Of a DNA stretch of 64,000 nt, positions 16,646 to 25,105 are shown in pieces. The DNA lies in contig NZ_JAPPSQ010000007.1 in the NCBI RefSeq assembly GCF_026652115.1, positions 171,525-235,524 of the forward strand. The letters run 5' to 3'. The stretch comes from Algoriphagus sp. PAP.12. GTDB taxonomy: Bacteria; Bacteroidota; Bacteroidia; Cytophagales; Cyclobacteriaceae. A model generated the notes under the pieces. That model had not been told where the DNA came from. It saw only the letters and a list, made by a program, of their open reading frames with translations, and made no database searches. Position 1 is the first letter of the stretch. Each line of letters opens with the position of its first letter. Made by a program: the position numbers and the translations under genes.

Positions 16646-17512
16646 GTGTTAAAAGTATCGGTCATTATTCCTACCTATCGGAGTTGGGATTATTTGTCAA
16701 AGTGTTTGGAAGCATTGGATATGCAAAGCCTTCCAAAGGAGGAGTTTGAGATTTTAGTGATTAATAATGATCCAAGTGATACGAAACCAGAAGACATACT
16801 ACTACCAAATAATGCCAAACTATATTTTGAAAAAGATCCGGGTTCTTATTGTGCCAGGAATTTAGGTGTTGAGCTGGCTCAGAGCGAAATTTTCGCTTTT
16901 ACGGATGCGGATTGTATTCCAGATCCACAATGGTTAGAAAATGGCTTAAGATATTTGAAAAATGGAGCAGACCTAGTTGGAGGTAGAGTAGAATTTTTTA
17001 AAGAAAAAGGAGGAGATGAGTTGACTTATTTGTTTGAAAAAACATTCAATTTTAAGCAAAAAAGGAATGTTGAGGAGAGAGGACAAAGTATTACTGCTAA
17101 TCTGTTTTGTAAAAGAGCAGTAGCAGAAGTGATCGGACCATTTAAAACAAAGCTACTTTCAGGTGGAGATTTTGAATGGACAAGTAGGGCTACTTCTTCT
17201 GGTTTTAATATAGTATATGGAAATGATACTTTGGTATTACATCCAGCAAGAAAGAAATTCAGTTCCTTGATTTCAAAAAAGAAGCGGACATCTGGTGGGA
17301 TGTATTATCGTTTTTTTAAAGATTTTGGAAATTTTGAAAAGCTTAAATTCACATTAAATATCTTGAGGCCCAGAGTTTCTCTTCTTTTGAGAAAAGACAT
17401 CCCATTGAAAGAAAGAATTAAATTGTTTTTTGCTGTTTGGTATTTGGAATGGATTGGAATAAAAGAGATGTATTTGCTAGCACATCAAGGAAAAGCTGCC
17501 CAAAGACATTAA
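16646..17512 (+). CDS. Family 2 glycosyltransferase (paralogue of the one at 22303)
   Basis: A 288-residue GT-A enzyme. N-terminal VSVIIPTYRSWDYLSKCLEA starts the nucleotide-binding fold, FAFTDADCIPDPQWL contains the metal-binding D-x-D-type motif, and LLSGGDFEWTSRATSSGF is the ED/GGD acceptor region. A C-terminal amphipathic basic region (LRPRVSLLLRKDIPLKERIKLFF) suggests membrane association. It starts with GTG at 16646. The PGSYCARN and TDADCIPD segments are matched closely in the protein at 22303, so the two are paralogues probably adding related sugars. Donor unknown. Confidence 0.82.
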   Translation: MLKVSVIIPTYRSWDYLSKCLEALDMQSLPKEEFEILVINNDPSDTKPEDILLPNNAKLYFEKDPGSYCARNLGVELAQSEIFAFTDADCIPDPQWLENGLRYLKNGADLVGGRVEFFKEKGGDELTYLFEKTFNFKQKRNVEERGQSITANLFCKRAVAEVIGPFKTKLLSGGDFEWTSRATSSGFNIVYGNDTLVLHPARKKFSSLISKKKRTSGGMYYRFFKDFGNFEKLKFTLNILRPRVSLLLRKDIPLKERIKLFFAVWYLEWIGIKEMYLLAHQGKAAQRH

Positions 17513-17534
17513 TAAGGAGTATCTTTTAAAGAAT

Positions 17535-18629
17535 ATGAAGAAAAACACCATAGATATTTTAGAATCGGGTGAATTTACATTAATGAATCTAATTCGTCTA
17601 TTTAAGGAAAAGATCCAACTGCTGATTATAACGATGGCTTGTTTGGCAGGAATTGGTATTTTGATTTATGCGACAACTCCTGATTCTTATCAAATTCATA
17701 CAGTTTTGTTGATTGAATCCCAAGAAAGTTCTGGCAGTGCAGGTGGATTGGGTTCCTTGGCTCAGCTCTCTGGTATTAGTCTGGGAGGTGGTGGTGCAGA
17801 AGCCGCATTTTTGGATCCAGCGCTTTATCCTGTAATCGTACAGAGTAAGCCATTTTTAGAAGAATTGATGAAAACACAGGTCAAATCTGAACTTTATGCA
17901 GATTCTGTTTCGATATTCAAATACATGGTTGAAACGAAGCCGGAAAATTCACTTTCAAAATTTTTGAAGAGCCCTACTTCGATTTATAAAAGTCCAATAG
18001 CTGTTAATTCAAATCAATATGACTCTCTTCAATCTCCAGAAAGAGAGCGATTTGCTCCTTTGGAAATGTATGCAATGGGACAAATTGCCAAACGGATTTC
18101 TGTTTCTCCAGAAGGCTCTCTTTTGAATTTGGATACAGAAATGCCAGAGGCTGATTTGTCTTTCCAGTTTTCTAAAAAAGTAAAAAATTTGATTGAAAAA
18201 TATTCTAGTCGTTATGTCCTTGAAAAACAATCCAATCAAGTGAATTACCTTGAAGGGCAATATTTGGTGGCTGAGAAGAACTATAAAGAGGCTCAAAACA
18301 CCTTGACCAAATATCGAGAGAGAAATCAAGGCATTACATTGGAAAGTCTAAAAGCTATAGAACAAAATTTGAATGCAGAGTATAGCTTGAAATTTGAATT
18401 GTTCAGGACCATATCGCAAGAATTAGAATTGGCTAAAGTGAAACTTAATAGCCTTAAACCAATTTTTTCCCAGATAGAACCACCCTATGTCCCAAATAAA
18501 CCGACATCACCTAGATTGCCTATGACATTGGCCTTTTCACTTGTCTTGGGATTTTTTCTAGGCTTGGCTGTGATTGCCGCCTCTTATATTCTCCTATACT
18601 TCAAAATTCAACAAAGCGATTCCAACTGA
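17535..18629 (+). CDS. Wzz-like chain-length determinant (polysaccharide co-polymerase without kinase)
   Basis: A 364-residue inner-membrane protein with a membrane helix at about residues 29-49 (LLIITMACLAGIGILIYA), a large periplasmic region rich in charged helices (about 220-310, KNYKEAQNTLTKYRERNQG) and a second helix at about 333-357 preceded by the proline-rich PYVPNKPTSPRLP typical of PCP proteins. There is no C-terminal ATPase, unlike the protein at 27330. It should set chain length with the Wzy-like protein at 19593. A glycine/serine-rich loop (SSGSAGGLGSLAQLSGISLGG) is seen near residue 70. The 3' end overlaps the next gene. Confidence 0.8.
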   Translation: MKKNTIDILESGEFTLMNLIRLFKEKIQLLIITMACLAGIGILIYATTPDSYQIHTVLLIESQESSGSAGGLGSLAQLSGISLGGGGAEAAFLDPALYPVIVQSKPFLEELMKTQVKSELYADSVSIFKYMVETKPENSLSKFLKSPTSIYKSPIAVNSNQYDSLQSPERERFAPLEMYAMGQIAKRISVSPEGSLLNLDTEMPEADLSFQFSKKVKNLIEKYSSRYVLEKQSNQVNYLEGQYLVAEKNYKEAQNTLTKYRERNQGITLESLKAIEQNLNAEYSLKFELFRTISQELELAKVKLNSLKPIFSQIEPPYVPNKPTSPRLPMTLAFSLVLGFFLGLAVIAASYILLYFKIQQSDSN

Positions 18630-19590
18630 GGTCAGAATTTCTGTTGTAATACCTTGTTTCAACAATTCTGCGCATTTAGAAGAAACTTTAGAGTCTCTTA
18701 TAAATCAGGAATTAAAGGAGTGGGAATGCGTTATCGTTGATGATGGATCTACTGATAATTCGACTCAAATAGTTTCTAAATTTGAGGATAAGGACAAAAG
18801 GTTTAAATTATTTCATAGGCCAAGTTCTTATTTGAAAGGAGCAAATTCCTGTAGAAACTATGGGGCTGAGTTGGCGAAGGGAGATTTTCTTCTGTTTCTG
18901 GATGCAGATGATTTGTTATCTCAAAATTGTCTCGATTATCGATTATCCAAATTGAATTCAGAATTGGATTTGGCCATTTTCCACACAGGTAATTTTTTGG
19001 AAAAAACAGAAGATTCTACACCGTTTTCGAATTTGTTAAGCTCCTCTAATTCAGTTGACGAATACCTAGATTTGTTCCTGGATTATCAGATTCCTTGGCA
19101 TACAAGTAGTGGGCTTTGGAGGAAAGAATTTTTTAATAAAATCAATGGATTTGATACTGACCTTCAAAGGTTTCAAGATGTGGATTTACACGTTCGAGCT
19201 TTGAATTCGAAGGAGGTAAGAATATGGGTGGATGAGAAAGTTGACTTTACTTCCTTCTATAGGAAGTCTACATTTCATACCCAAATTAGTTTGGAAAAAA
19301 GACGGTTTGTCTTAGACCAAGGAATTCTATTTCTCCATAAACTGAAACATGAGGGAGTACTTTTAAAAACCTTCGGATTGTTATTGTATTTGATGTTTAG
19401 ATTCGAAGAAGTATTGAATAGCAGTGATTTGAAAGTTCTCCAAAGCCTTTTTAAGGAAAAAACAGAAAGGCTTCCGATTGAGGCGAAGATGATGTTTTTA
19501 TTAGAAGGGAAATATCTTAAATCCTCAAGTCGGATTAGAAAAGTATTGTCTTTTGGGATTTATAAACTTTATAGAAGAAAGAGAAATTAG
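18574..19590 (+). CDS. Family 2 glycosyltransferase with an uncertain start
   Basis: A GT-A glycosyltransferase of up to 338 residues: ISVVIPCFNNSAHLEETLESL begins the catalytic fold, VDDGSTDNS and FLLFLDADDLLS carry the nucleotide- and metal-binding aspartates, and the C-terminal region is basic. The only canonical start is TTG at 18574, which gives a 56-base overlap with the Wzz gene and 22 residues before the fold; otherwise a rare start such as ATT near 18619 would be needed. Acceptor and donor unknown. Confidence 0.78.
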   Translation: MPPLIFSYTSKFNKAIPTEVRISVVIPCFNNSAHLEETLESLINQELKEWECVIVDDGSTDNSTQIVSKFEDKDKRFKLFHRPSSYLKGANSCRNYGAELAKGDFLLFLDADDLLSQNCLDYRLSKLNSELDLAIFHTGNFLEKTEDSTPFSNLLSSSNSVDEYLDLFLDYQIPWHTSSGLWRKEFFNKINGFDTDLQRFQDVDLHVRALNSKEVRIWVDEKVDFTSFYRKSTFHTQISLEKRRFVLDQGILFLHKLKHEGVLLKTFGLLLYLMFRFEEVLNSSDLKVLQSLFKEKTERLPIEAKMMFLLEGKYLKSSSRIRKVLSFGIYKLYRRKRN

Positions 19591-19592
19591 GT

Positions 19593-20795
19593 TTGAAGGC
19601 ATATTACGCAAATATTGATTTTCAGGACGTAATAAGTCTGCCATTTTATTTTTTAATGGTTTACCTGATTCTGATAGGATTTTCCAAATTGATTTTATTA
19701 AAAGACAATAGATACTTGAATGTCCATTTTTTCGCTTTACTTCTTTTCTATCTTTTGATTGGCTTGATTGATTTTAAAATCAAACTCATACCATACTTTC
19801 CCGATACAAACTTGTTTACGAGGATATTAGAGACCGGAGTGACTCCAGATAATCAATCAATAGGAGTAAAGGTGGGGTATAAATTATTGGCAATTCCCAT
19901 TTACTGGGCTTCACTGAAATCTATTTTTAATTACTTCTTATTCAATATTATGTTTTTCCAGATGGGATTGATATTGATAGCTGGTGCTTTTAATAAATTC
20001 TATGAAATAACTGATGTTTGGGTTCAGCGCTTTTTCCTCATTTTGTCGGCCTTTATGCCCTCGATTATTATTTATTCCTTTACACCACTTCGTGAAAGTT
20101 ATTTTGTTTTGGCCCTGGGATTGTTTTTTTATGGAATGTCCCGTAAGAATCTTCTCAATGTATTTTTGATTTTAGGAGTGATTCTTGCCGCTATCCTTAG
20201 AATTCAGTTAGTACTTTACTTTTTCATAGTACTTGGAGCACGTTATTTCTTTAATTTAAAATGGAGTAAATCGGCAATAATTTCGACGATTGTAATACTC
20301 ATTCCCGTTTTTTTCTTGGGACTTAATTTTTTGTCCCAAAGTATTTTAAGAATTTCTATATCTCCCGAAAGCCTATCTTTATTCAGAAATGTCCAAAGAC
20401 TAAACTATTTCGAATCTGGAGTGACATATCCTGAGGTTAACTGGACCAGTTGGTTGGATTTATTTTTGGATTTTCCAGGCTTGTTTTTCCAGTTTTTATT
20501 GGCCCCATTTCCAGTATTGATTTTTATTCCGTTCTGGACCAAGATTGCCTATTTCGCAGATGGTCTGTTCACGCTATTTATTTTATTCCTTGGTGTGGTT
20601 TTATGGAAGCCAGCTAAATCAAAAAGTTTATGGCTTCTTTTCGCACTAATATACATTGGAATGTCCTGTTTTTTTGAGTTTCACCTACTGGGAGCGGTAA
20701 GACATAGATTACCTTCTACTTTGTTGATTATGGGGATTGTTTCATATGGGCTTTCAATTAACATTTCTAAATTCAGATGGTTTTTCAGATTTTAA
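19593..20795 (+). CDS. Wzy/EpsG-like polysaccharide polymerase (polytopic membrane protein)
   Basis: The 400-residue inner-membrane protein has about 10-11 hydrophobic segments and a central loop (FTPLRESYFVLALG) of the kind seen in EpsG/Wzy polymerases, which link repeat units at the periplasmic face. It starts with TTG at 19593, two bases after the preceding stop. It lies among glycosyltransferase genes, shares the operon with a Wzx and a Wzz, and has no counterpart of the ABC or MOP folds, so the polymerase role is the best fit. Sequence conservation in this class is poor, hence moderate confidence. Confidence 0.65.
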   Translation: MKAYYANIDFQDVISLPFYFLMVYLILIGFSKLILLKDNRYLNVHFFALLLFYLLIGLIDFKIKLIPYFPDTNLFTRILETGVTPDNQSIGVKVGYKLLAIPIYWASLKSIFNYFLFNIMFFQMGLILIAGAFNKFYEITDVWVQRFFLILSAFMPSIIIYSFTPLRESYFVLALGLFFYGMSRKNLLNVFLILGVILAAILRIQLVLYFFIVLGARYFFNLKWSKSAIISTIVILIPVFFLGLNFLSQSILRISISPESLSLFRNVQRLNYFESGVTYPEVNWTSWLDLFLDFPGLFFQFLLAPFPVLIFIPFWTKIAYFADGLFTLFILFLGVVLWKPAKSKSLWLLFALIYIGMSCFFEFHLLGAVRHRLPSTLLIMGIVSYGLSINISKFRWFFRF

Positions 20796-21541
20796 TCTCC
20801 ACTCTAAATCCAAAAAGCAATGATTTTGAAGGATTGCCTGCTCCTGCATTGGTGATTTCACAAAATTCAATCGGTGAGGAAGTTCAAAGTGAAAACCTTA
20901 CTTTTTTGTCTTTTAATGAAAGAGGACTTTCCAAAAGCCGAAACAGAGCTATAAAAAATTCAAATGCAAATTTTGCATTGATTTCTGATGAGGATGTGAA
21001 ATTTGTAGATGATGTCGAAGAGAAAGTCATCAATGCATTTCAAAACTATCCAGATGCAGATATTTTAACTTTTAAGATTGAAACCCCGGAGGGTGAATGC
21101 TACAAAAACTCCTACTCGGAAGAGTCATTTGAACATACGAGGAGTAGCATCTATCGCGTGTCATCCGTTGAGATAGCGATCAAGGTTACATCCATTAAAA
21201 AAAAAGGAATAATGTTCGATGAAAGGTTTGGCTTGGGTGCAAAATACCCAAGTGGAGAGGAAGTGATATTTTTAAATGATGCACTTAATGCCGGTTTAAA
21301 GGTTCGATATGTGCCAGAAACGATAGTTTTTCATCCTCGTGAAAGCTCAGGCAAAGTTTTGGATAAAAATTTTTATAGAAGTAAGGGAGCTGTTGTGAAA
21401 AGATTGTATGGATTTTCTCCAAGTCTCACATTGGGGATATTATTTCTAGGAAAGCAATTTGTCAAGAAAGGCAAAATGCTTTCTTTTGTCAGTGCAATTA
21501 AAGAGGCAAGTTTAGGTTATTTTTCAATCCATAGACACTAA
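20777..21541 (+). CDS. Divergent family 2-like glycosyltransferase
   Basis: A 254-residue protein resembling GT2 enzymes from the middle onward: RGLSKSRNRAIKNSNANFALISDEDVKF places the metal-binding acidic cluster near residue 72, and FDERFGLGAKYPSGEEVIFLNDALNAG (about residue 155) matches the acceptor/catalytic loop. The first 40 residues lack the usual V-S-(I/V)-(I/V)-P pattern. Its start lies 19 bases inside the polymerase gene and its stop shares one base with the next start (TAATG). Donor unknown. Confidence 0.7.
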   Translation: MVFQILISTLNPKSNDFEGLPAPALVISQNSIGEEVQSENLTFLSFNERGLSKSRNRAIKNSNANFALISDEDVKFVDDVEEKVINAFQNYPDADILTFKIETPEGECYKNSYSEESFEHTRSSIYRVSSVEIAIKVTSIKKKGIMFDERFGLGAKYPSGEEVIFLNDALNAGLKVRYVPETIVFHPRESSGKVLDKNFYRSKGAVVKRLYGFSPSLTLGILFLGKQFVKKGKMLSFVSAIKEASLGYFSIHRH

Positions 21542-22296
21542 TGTTGGTATCTATTATTACCCCTGTTCATAACGCTTATGACCATATTGAGGAAACTATT
21601 GATTCCGTGTTGGCTCAGACTTTTTCTGATTGGGAATTAATTCTAGTGGATGATAAATCTTCTGATGATGGATTAGAAATTTTGAAAAAATATGAAAACA
21701 AAGATTCGAGAATTAAATTATTAAAAAACCCTCATAATCAAGGTGCAGCAATTACTAGAAATAAGGGAATAGAGCTTGCAAAAGGTAGGTATATAGCTTT
21801 TTTAGATTCAGATGACTTATGGAAACCTACTAAGCTAGAAAAGCAACTTGAATTCATTAAGAAAAATGAATATGCGTTTACCTATACAGCTTATGAGAAG
21901 CTTAAGGGTAACAAAATAGTAGGTATCCAAGAGGTTGGAGAGAAAGTAAGCCATAATGAATTATTAAAAACTTGTTCAATAGGATGTCTTACGGTAATGT
22001 ATGATACTCACTTGTTGGGTAAAATGTACATGCCAATTATTTCTAGAAGACAAGATTTTGCATTGTGGTTAAAAATATTAAAAGAGATTCCTTTTGCTTA
22101 TGGTTTGAATGAGCCACTTTCGATTTATAGACTAAGGCAGGACTCCATTTCAGGTAATAAACTTAAAGCAGCCAAATATCAGTGGAGAGTTTATAGAGAA
22201 TTTGAAAATTTGAATTTTTTTGAAGCAGGATATTATTTTATCCATTATTCATTTTTTGGAGTTTTGAAAACTTACTTTCACAAAAGAAAGAAGTAA
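21541..22296 (+). CDS. Family 2 glycosyltransferase
   Basis: A compact 251-residue GT-A enzyme: VSIITPVHNAYDHIEETIDSVLAQTFSDWELILVDDKSSDD, then NKGIELAKGRYIAFLDSDDLWKPTKLEKQL with the D-S-D metal site, and ISRRQDFALWLKILK as the acceptor-side motif. This is the CpsJ/WaaV-like subgroup. The start is ATG 21541 in a one-base overlap with the upstream stop. It lies between two other GT2 genes in the legionaminate-type locus. Substrates are unknown. Confidence 0.82.
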   Translation: MLVSIITPVHNAYDHIEETIDSVLAQTFSDWELILVDDKSSDDGLEILKKYENKDSRIKLLKNPHNQGAAITRNKGIELAKGRYIAFLDSDDLWKPTKLEKQLEFIKKNEYAFTYTAYEKLKGNKIVGIQEVGEKVSHNELLKTCSIGCLTVMYDTHLLGKMYMPIISRRQDFALWLKILKEIPFAYGLNEPLSIYRLRQDSISGNKLKAAKYQWRVYREFENLNFFEAGYYFIHYSFFGVLKTYFHKRKK

Positions 22297-22302
22297 TCCA
22301 AA

Positions 22303-23157
22303 TTGATATCAATCGTTATCCCGGTTTATAAAGATTGGACTAGGCTGAAAAAGTGCTTAGAAACAATTTCCATCCAGCGTGATTTTCATTCTCAGCTTGA
22401 AGTGCTGGTGGTTAATAATCTGCCAGAGGATCCATTACCAGAATTTCCTGACTATGGGTTCTATTTATCTATTTTGACTGAAAAAAAGCCTGGTTCTTAT
22501 GCAGCTAGAAACAAAGCATTGGAGCATGCTTGCGGAACCTGGGTTCTATTTACTGATTCTGATTGTATCCCAGATTTACTATGGTTAAAAAGAGCAGATT
22601 TTCTGACTCATTCTGGGATAGCGGAGTTGTATGCGGGAAATATTCTCGTTAAAAGTATTTCTAACTCAAGATTTTCAAAATTTGATCAGGCCTTTGCGTT
22701 TCCAAATAAAAAATATGTTGAAAAAGAGAGTTTTGGAGTCACTGCAAATCTCCTTGTAAAAAAGGAAGTTTTTGAAAAAGTAGGTCAATTCAATTCGCAA
22801 TTGATGACTGGAGGCGACTCTGAATTTTGCAACCGAGCTGTCAGGGGTGGGTTTAGAATTGTTTATGATGAAAATTTGAAAGTGGAACATCCAGCAAGAG
22901 AAAGTTGGAATCAATTAAAAACAAAAGCTGTAAGGTTTGGAGGAAGACTTCCTTCAGGTTCAGGAAAAGGGTTGATATTTTTGAAATTAATTGGAAAGTT
23001 TCGGGTCAGAGTGGATGATATCCAGCAAATTTCTGGTTTGGAAAATGTTACAATCGGACAAAAGCTTGATTTTATGTGGATTAAACAGCAACTCCGCTGG
23101 GTAGAAGCTGTAGAATCAATGAAAGTATTCTTTGGAAAATCTGCTGGCAGGCTATGA
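22303..23157 (+). CDS. Family 2 glycosyltransferase (paralogue of the one at 16646)
   Basis: A 284-residue GT-A enzyme starting with TTG at 22303 (ISIVIPVYKDWTRLKKCLE). PGSYAARNKALEHACGTWVLFTDSDCIPDLLWL and LMTGGDSEFCNRAVRGGFRIVYDENLKVEHPARESW line up with the protein at 16646 in order and spacing, showing common ancestry. The C-terminal region is basic. Its stop overlaps the start of the Wzi-like gene. Substrates unknown. Confidence 0.82.
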   Translation: MISIVIPVYKDWTRLKKCLETISIQRDFHSQLEVLVVNNLPEDPLPEFPDYGFYLSILTEKKPGSYAARNKALEHACGTWVLFTDSDCIPDLLWLKRADFLTHSGIAELYAGNILVKSISNSRFSKFDQAFAFPNKKYVEKESFGVTANLLVKKEVFEKVGQFNSQLMTGGDSEFCNRAVRGGFRIVYDENLKVEHPARESWNQLKTKAVRFGGRLPSGSGKGLIFLKLIGKFRVRVDDIQQISGLENVTIGQKLDFMWIKQQLRWVEAVESMKVFFGKSAGRL

Positions 23158-24854
23158 TGAGAACGTTTTTAGTTTTCACATATTTAACCTTTCTGAATTG
23201 TGGTTTTGTTCTTGCTCAAAACCTTAATGCCGGTATTCCCATCTTCGAGGAAGCTGTGCGAAGAGGGCAGGTGTTAGGTGAGGTTTCAAACAGTTACTCT
23301 TTCCAAATTCGACCGATCCGGCTTTTTCCTAAGGATACTAGTCATACCTTTAGTTCCATTGAGAACTTTTATTCTAAAGAAATTAGTGGGAAGAATTCGC
23401 TGAGAAAAATTCGTTTTTCGTCACTTCCATTGGTGATGTCAAATGCTATCAACACAAAAAGGCCTTATGGATGGGGAAACAAAGGATTGCTTCCCAATGT
23501 TGGTTTTCAAACCTATATTTCCACAGGATTTTTTGCCAAATTTCATTTTTTAGAGGTACAATTTCAACCAGAATATGTATATGTTCAAAACTTGCCTTTT
23601 CAAGGGTTTGGCGAAGAATACCCTCGAGGGGTGGTAAGTGCACGGTTTTTTTATTGGAATAATGGGGATAATCCTGAGAGATTTGGGGATGATCCAATTT
23701 CAAGATTTTGGTGGGGACAATCTTCGGCAATGCTTGTTTTTGGTCCCATCTCGGCGGGTATTTCAACTGAAAATATTTGGTGGGGACCTGGTCAGTTTAA
23801 TTCTTTAACATTTAGTGCCAATGCAGAGGGGTTTCCTCATTTAACTTTGAAAACCAATAGACCTATTAGAACCCCGATTGGGAAGTTTGAGGCTCAAATC
23901 CTATCGGGTAAATTGGAGAATTCTCTATTAGCACCAACCCAAAATGAAATTCAGAATGATAGATACTTTCGAAAATTCGATGGAGATTGGAGGTATTTAA
24001 ATGGAATTCATATCAGCTATAACCCGGTTTTTCTTCCAAATTTGTTTGTAGGATTTAACAGAACTTTTCAGCAATACAATAAATACCGGGAGAAGACATT
24101 TAATGGTTATTTTCCAATTTTTGAAGTTTTCCAAAAGGAAACTTTATTCCAAAATGGAAATTCGGTGGCCTATGATAGTCGTGGCCAGGATCAGCAGGTT
24201 TCAATGTCATTTAGATATTTAATTCCAAAAGCCAAGATGGAAGTTTATGGTGAAATGGGAAGAAGAGATCATGCTTTTAACTGGAGGGATTTTTTCCTAA
24301 ATCCAGAGCATGCTAGGGCCTATCTGGTTGGTATTCAAAAATTATTTTCTCTTCCAAGTGAAGGAGAGTTCATTCAAATTCGTGGAGAAATTACTCATCA
24401 GCAAGAATCCATAAATAGGTATGTTCGATATCCAGGGTTGATAGGGAATCAAACCTGGCATACTCATGGATTGGCAAGGGGATTTGTAAATAGAGGAGAA
24501 GCCTTGGGTGTGGGAGCAGGTGTAGGTTCTAATGTTCAAACTCTTGAACTTTCGAAAGTAAGGGGTTTAAATAAAAGGGGCATTTTATTGGAAAGGCTCG
24601 CCAATAATCAAGATTTTTATTCCCGTGCGTTTGGTCAAAATCCTGAAAGGAATCCCTGGATAGATTTAAGTATTGGAATTCTTTGGGACGAACAATGGAA
24701 TAGAGTGATATTAAGTGGAAAACTTCAATTTATTAAAGCTTTCAACTATCAATGGCAGGTTGAGCCAGAAAGTAGACCTGACTTTCCAGTTGGGAGCAAT
24801 GTAGGGTCTATTTACTCTCAATTGAACCTAGTGTATAGATTTAATAAACAATAG
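23154..24854 (+). CDS. Wzi-family outer-membrane capsule assembly protein
   Basis: A 566-residue protein with a signal peptide (residues 1 to about 21, ending VLAQ) followed by alternating short beta-strands expected of an outer-membrane barrel. The stretch FGPISAGISTENIWWGPGQFNSLTFSANAEGFPHLTL (about residues 197-234) is the conserved Wzi core, and the C-terminal residues (LNLVYRFNKQ) end in an aromatic-rich strand. Wzi proteins bind exported capsule at the outer membrane. It is the last gene of the legionaminate-type unit; the next promoter begins about 40 bases downstream. Confidence 0.85.
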   Translation: MMRTFLVFTYLTFLNCGFVLAQNLNAGIPIFEEAVRRGQVLGEVSNSYSFQIRPIRLFPKDTSHTFSSIENFYSKEISGKNSLRKIRFSSLPLVMSNAINTKRPYGWGNKGLLPNVGFQTYISTGFFAKFHFLEVQFQPEYVYVQNLPFQGFGEEYPRGVVSARFFYWNNGDNPERFGDDPISRFWWGQSSAMLVFGPISAGISTENIWWGPGQFNSLTFSANAEGFPHLTLKTNRPIRTPIGKFEAQILSGKLENSLLAPTQNEIQNDRYFRKFDGDWRYLNGIHISYNPVFLPNLFVGFNRTFQQYNKYREKTFNGYFPIFEVFQKETLFQNGNSVAYDSRGQDQQVSMSFRYLIPKAKMEVYGEMGRRDHAFNWRDFFLNPEHARAYLVGIQKLFSLPSEGEFIQIRGEITHQQESINRYVRYPGLIGNQTWHTHGLARGFVNRGEALGVGAGVGSNVQTLELSKVRGLNKRGILLERLANNQDFYSRAFGQNPERNPWIDLSIGILWDEQWNRVILSGKLQFIKAFNYQWQVEPESRPDFPVGSNVGSIYSQLNLVYRFNKQ

Positions 24855-24891
24855 ATTTTTCCAAGATTTTTTTTCATTCAATTTCTGTTAG

Positions 24892-24932
24892 TTTTGCTAT
24901 CACAATGTCAAGTGAGTAATTTTAGTACTCAC
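24892..24932 (+). promoter_or_regulatory. Promoter with inverted-repeat operator upstream of the 25106 transcription unit
   Basis: A -33 TTG (24894-24896), a 20-base spacing and TAATTTTA (24917-24924, one mismatch to TAnnTTTG) form a Bacteroidota-type promoter. TGAGTA (24913-24918) and TACTCA (24926-24931) form an inverted repeat with a 7-base spacer, extended to 7 bp by G24912 and C24932. The repeat has the same arms, spacer length and position relative to the -7 element as the one at 1493-1511, and both are followed by CTT(A/T)TT. The expected leader is about 175 bases long and contains the element at 25039-25071. Confidence 0.6.
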
Positions 24933-25038
24933 TTTTTATCATTAAAAAAAATTAAAAATGAGCATTTTAAAGGGGTTTGGGAGGTTTTCTCAAATTTCCT
25001 CAATTTTCATTTTTAGAATTTCAAAATAAAAACAAGAG

Positions 25039-25071
25039 CTAAGTCCCTGGGACTGAAGGGGCGAAGCTGTA
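25039..25071 (+). promoter_or_regulatory. Hairpin plus GCGAAGC element, ops/JUMPstart-like, copy 2
   Basis: In the untranslated leader of the 25106 unit, AGTCC (25042-25046), loop CTG and GGACT (25050-25054) form a 5-bp hairpin. Six bases later comes GCGAAGC (25061-25067). The 21 bases 25051-25071 match 2088-2108 with a single A/G difference, and the hairpin-to-GCGAAGC distance is identical in both copies. The start codon is 34 bases downstream. This resembles the ops site placed in long leaders of enterobacterial polysaccharide operons, recognised there by RfaH. Confidence 0.55.
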
Positions 25072-25105
25072 GTCAGTATTCATTGACATAGAATTTCAAA
25101 TAGGT

